From contig CAISDL010000065.1 of the NCBI GenBank assembly GCA_903884065.1, forward strand, positions 1 through 53,512: 53,512 bases of DNA, given 5' to 3'. The notes below the pieces were generated by a model. That model saw only the letters and a program-made list of their open reading frames with translations, made no database searches and was not told the DNA's origin. The translations under genes and the position numbers were made by a program. This document shows positions 51,078-53,512 of the stretch, in pieces (the stretch's first letter is position 1; each line of letters starts with the position of its first letter). This stretch comes from an uncultured Actinomycetes bacterium. GTDB lineage: Bacteria; Actinomycetota; Actinomycetes; Mycobacteriales; Mycobacteriaceae.

Positions 51078-52919
51078 ATGGCAGGCCTGCATAAATCCCA
51101 AGAGCGCGTCGACCTCGGCAAGATCGAGAACCGCGCTGCGTCGGTGCCGAGAATGTTCCGCGATCGTGTTTCGGCGACGCCCAACACCGAAGCGTTCCGG
51201 TATCCCAGGGGCGGCGACTGGGAAAGCGTGACCTGGCGGCAGGTCGGCGACCGGGTCGACAACATCGCCGCAGGACTGGTCGGGCTGGGCATCAATCCGG
51301 AAGAGCGGGTGGCGCTGGCCTCGGGCACCCGCTACGAATGGGTGGTCGCCGACTTCGCGATCCTGGCGGCCGGAGCGGCCACCACCACCGTCTACCCGAC
51401 CACCAACGCCGAGGACGTCGCCTACATCGTCGCCAACTCCGGCAGCCGAATCGTCATCGCCGAAGACCAGACGCAGGTCGACAAGCTTCGGGCGCACCGC
51501 GACGAGGTTCCCGCGGTGGAGAAGGTCGTGGTGATCGACGGCGAGGGTGACGGTGAGTGGGTGATGACGCTCGCTGAACTCGAAGAGCAGGGCCAGCACC
51601 TGCTCGCGGAGTCGCCCAATGCCGTCAACGACCGCATCGAGGCCATCCGCGGCGACCAGCTGGCCACCCTGATCTACACCTCGGGGACCACCGGCAAGCC
51701 CAAGGGCGTGCGGCTGATGCAGGAGTCCTGGACCTACACCGCCGCCGCCATGGACGCGATGGGAGTGCTGTCCGACAAGGACCTCAACTACCTGTGGCTG
51801 CCGCTGTCGCACGCCTTCGGCAAGGTGATGCTGGCCCTGCCTCTGGCCGTCGGATTCCCGACGGTCGTCGACGGCCGGGTGGACAAGATCGTCGAGAATC
51901 TGGCGATCATCAAGCCGACGATCATGGGCGCGGTCCCGCGCATCTTCGAGAAGGTGCACGGCCGGATCAACGAGACGATGGTCAAGGAGGGCGGCCTCAA
52001 GAAGACCATGTTCGACTGGGCCGTCGGCGTCGGCGTCCAGGTCTCGCGCGTCAGGCAGGCCGGCGAGAACGTCTCGCCGCTGCTCGCGGGGCAGTACAAG
52101 TTGGCCGACAAGCTGGTCCTGTCCAAGATCCGGGACCGCTTCGGCGGTCGCCTTCGGTTCTTCATCTCCGGCTCGGCTGCCCTTGACCGGGAGATCGCCC
52201 AATGGTTCGACGCCATCGGTGTGGTGGTCCTGGAGGGATACGGGCTGACGGAGACCTCTGCGGCGTCCTCGCTCAACCGGCCGAGCGCCTACCGCTTCGG
52301 CACGGTCGGGTGGACGTTGCCGCAGACCGAGGTCAAGATCGCCGAGGACGGGGAGATTCTGCTCAAGGGTCCCGGGGTGATGGACGGCTACCACAACATG
52401 CCCGAGGCCACGGCCGAGGCGATTGAGCCCGACGGCTGGTTCCACACCGGCGATATCGGCGAGTTGGACGCCGAGGGCTTCCTGCGGATCACTGACCGCA
52501 AGAAGGACATGTTCAAAACCTCGCAGGGCAAATACGTTGCGCCGTCTGCGATTTCGGCCCAGTTCAAGGGCATCTGCCCGTTCGCCAGCGAGATCATCGT
52601 CTACGGCGAGGGCAAACCGTACTGCGTCGCTCTGGTCAGCCTCGATGCCGACGGGCTCAAGGATTGGGCGGCCGGCCACGGCATGGCCGGAAAGTCGTTC
52701 GGCGAGATCGCCCGCGACCCGAAGGTCAACGAGGCCGTCTCGGGTTATGTCGAGCAACTCAACAAGCATCTCAACCGCTGGGAGCAGGTCAAGAAGTTCT
52801 CGATCATCGACCGCGAGCTGACCGTGGAGTCCGGGGACCTCACCCCCAGCCTCAAGCTCAAGCGCAAGGTCGTCGTGGACAACTTCCACGACAAGATCGA
52901 CGATCTCTACACCGGCTAG
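51078..52919 (+). CDS. fadD15: Long-chain fatty-acyl-CoA ligase, FadD15-like
   Basis: This 613-residue AMP-forming synthetase activates fatty acids as acyl-AMP and then acyl-CoA. The P-loop motif LIYTSGTTGKPKGV is at about residues 198-211, and GYGLTETSAA is the adenine-binding motif. The motif GWFHTGDIGELD...ITDRKKDMFKTSQGKYVAP (in parts) is the hinge and the fatty-acid signature. Its length and sequence suit FadD15 (Rv2187) of M. tuberculosis; the assignment among the FadD paralogues is from memory. The ATG has a leaderless layout. Confidence 0.9.
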   Translation: MAGLHKSQERVDLGKIENRAASVPRMFRDRVSATPNTEAFRYPRGGDWESVTWRQVGDRVDNIAAGLVGLGINPEERVALASGTRYEWVVADFAILAAGAATTTVYPTTNAEDVAYIVANSGSRIVIAEDQTQVDKLRAHRDEVPAVEKVVVIDGEGDGEWVMTLAELEEQGQHLLAESPNAVNDRIEAIRGDQLATLIYTSGTTGKPKGVRLMQESWTYTAAAMDAMGVLSDKDLNYLWLPLSHAFGKVMLALPLAVGFPTVVDGRVDKIVENLAIIKPTIMGAVPRIFEKVHGRINETMVKEGGLKKTMFDWAVGVGVQVSRVRQAGENVSPLLAGQYKLADKLVLSKIRDRFGGRLRFFISGSAALDREIAQWFDAIGVVVLEGYGLTETSAASSLNRPSAYRFGTVGWTLPQTEVKIAEDGEILLKGPGVMDGYHNMPEATAEAIEPDGWFHTGDIGELDAEGFLRITDRKKDMFKTSQGKYVAPSAISAQFKGICPFASEIIVYGEGKPYCVALVSLDADGLKDWAAGHGMAGKSFGEIARDPKVNEAVSGYVEQLNKHLNRWEQVKKFSIIDRELTVESGDLTPSLKLKRKVVVDNFHDKIDDLYTG

Positions 52920-52962
52920 GACACCCAACCGGGCCGTCTGGTTGACCCGAGGAGCCGAGACG

Positions 52963-53457
52963 ATGAAGGCAGACCGCAACGCGATGCTGGGCGTGGCACT
53001 GGTCGGTGCCGCCCTGGCATCCGGCGGTCTGGCCCACGCCGAGGTGGCGGCACCCGAGGTGGGAGCGTCTTGCACGGCGGAACTGGACGGCGCGATGACG
53101 TTGCTGCCCGACGGGACGACCTACGCCGCCTGCCGGCACCAGTACGGTCCCGCATATGGCTGGGCGGCGGTTCAGACGCCGTTCCCCCCGAATGACACCT
53201 GGCTCAGCTACGGTCCGGTGATCACTCTGCACGGCGAGGGTATGCGCAATCCGAATCTCTCATCCGGGCCGTGGACGGCGACACCGCAGGATCCCGAGAC
53301 GACGTGCCGTGTCACCCAGACCACCGTCGTGGAGGCGGGGGTGCTCGCGACACCCGAGGTTTCCGAAGGTGAGCAGGGTGCGCCGCTGACAGTGCAGATG
53401 CAGCCGAAACTGTTCTACGCAGAACTCGCCGGCGACTGCCTGTGGGTCAAGGATTAG
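52963..53457 (+). CDS. Secreted protein of unknown function
   Basis: This 164-residue protein begins at ATG 52963, preceded by GAGGAG. A signal peptide (about residues 1-27, ending LAHA) leads to a mature domain with four cysteines (CTAELDG, ACRHQYG, TCRVTQT and DCLWVKD), probably two disulfides. The pattern CTAELDGAMTLLPDGTTYAAC occurs in small mycobacterial exported proteins. No catalytic motif is seen and the function is unknown. It lies 43 nt after the acyl-CoA ligase gene on the same strand. Confidence 0.75.
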   Translation: MKADRNAMLGVALVGAALASGGLAHAEVAAPEVGASCTAELDGAMTLLPDGTTYAACRHQYGPAYGWAAVQTPFPPNDTWLSYGPVITLHGEGMRNPNLSSGPWTATPQDPETTCRVTQTTVVEAGVLATPEVSEGEQGAPLTVQMQPKLFYAELAGDCLWVKD

Positions 53458-53512
53458 CGACCGGACCGGTAGGACAGGGGTCGGCCCGCCGCGCACGGGG
53501 GGATGGCGCGGC

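Overview
The window is high-GC actinobacterial chromosome, and almost every gene matches a Mycobacterium / Mycolicibacterium family. The order miaA-dapF-hflX-fadE20-LGFP protein-lexA-chiZ-nrdR ... ideR-sigB ... sigA-ppgK-suhB-cei ... dut ... ceoC-ceoB ... dxs ... hemE-hemY-hemQ-msrB-aftC-zapE follows the M. tuberculosis block around Rv2728c to Rv2669, as I remember it. Several M. tuberculosis genes of that block (for example sthA and the RutC-type Rv2704) are absent. A few genes not in that block are present: nhaA, a PE-PPE-domain pair and a large secreted protein. This suggests an environmental, non-tuberculous species. No tRNA, rRNA, prophage, insertion sequence or CRISPR array was seen.

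Layout. 0.2-3.3 kb: a large exported Kelch-like protein on the minus strand. 3.4-8.6 kb: a plus-strand run of miaA, dapF, hflX and fadE20, with a palindromic operator candidate before fadE20. 8.8-12.8 kb: an LGFP-repeat envelope protein, then the DNA-damage pair lexA / chiZ-like with an SOS box and a RecA-independent promoter motif, then nrdR. 12.8-20.3 kb: regulators ideR and sigB among small conserved actinobacterial genes. 20.3-24.1 kb: an accessory stretch with a strongly folded intergenic element, a beta-propeller-like gene and two tandem exported PE-PPE-type hydrolases. 24.1-32.5 kb: sigA, ppgK, suhB, cei, DUF4193, DUF3093, dut and short coupled genes. 32.5-38.5 kb: an ion-homeostasis block made of two TrkA-type regulators, a divergent KimA-like potassium transporter, an RNA methyltransferase and the antiporter nhaA. 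38.5-45.6 kb: dxs, an RNase D-like gene and the coproporphyrin-type heme genes. 45.6-53.5 kb: msrB, aftC, an exported hydrolase lipoprotein with a 29-bp tandem repeat at its 3' end, zapE, a GNAT gene, a fatty-acyl-CoA ligase and two small secreted proteins.

Common themes. Many neighbours are translationally coupled (ATGA/GTGA/TTGA overlaps) or converge with stop codons overlapping by a few bases. Several starts lie 6-8 nt after a TAnnnT hexamer with no Shine-Dalgarno sequence, which fits leaderless transcripts. The most unusual signals are the KimA-like transporter beside TrkA-type regulators, the two-promoter damage-response region of lexA/chiZ, the folded element at 20331-20426, and two stop-codon-spanning tandem duplications (21267 and 47337). 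No wholly new multi-gene defence or biosynthetic system could be supported.
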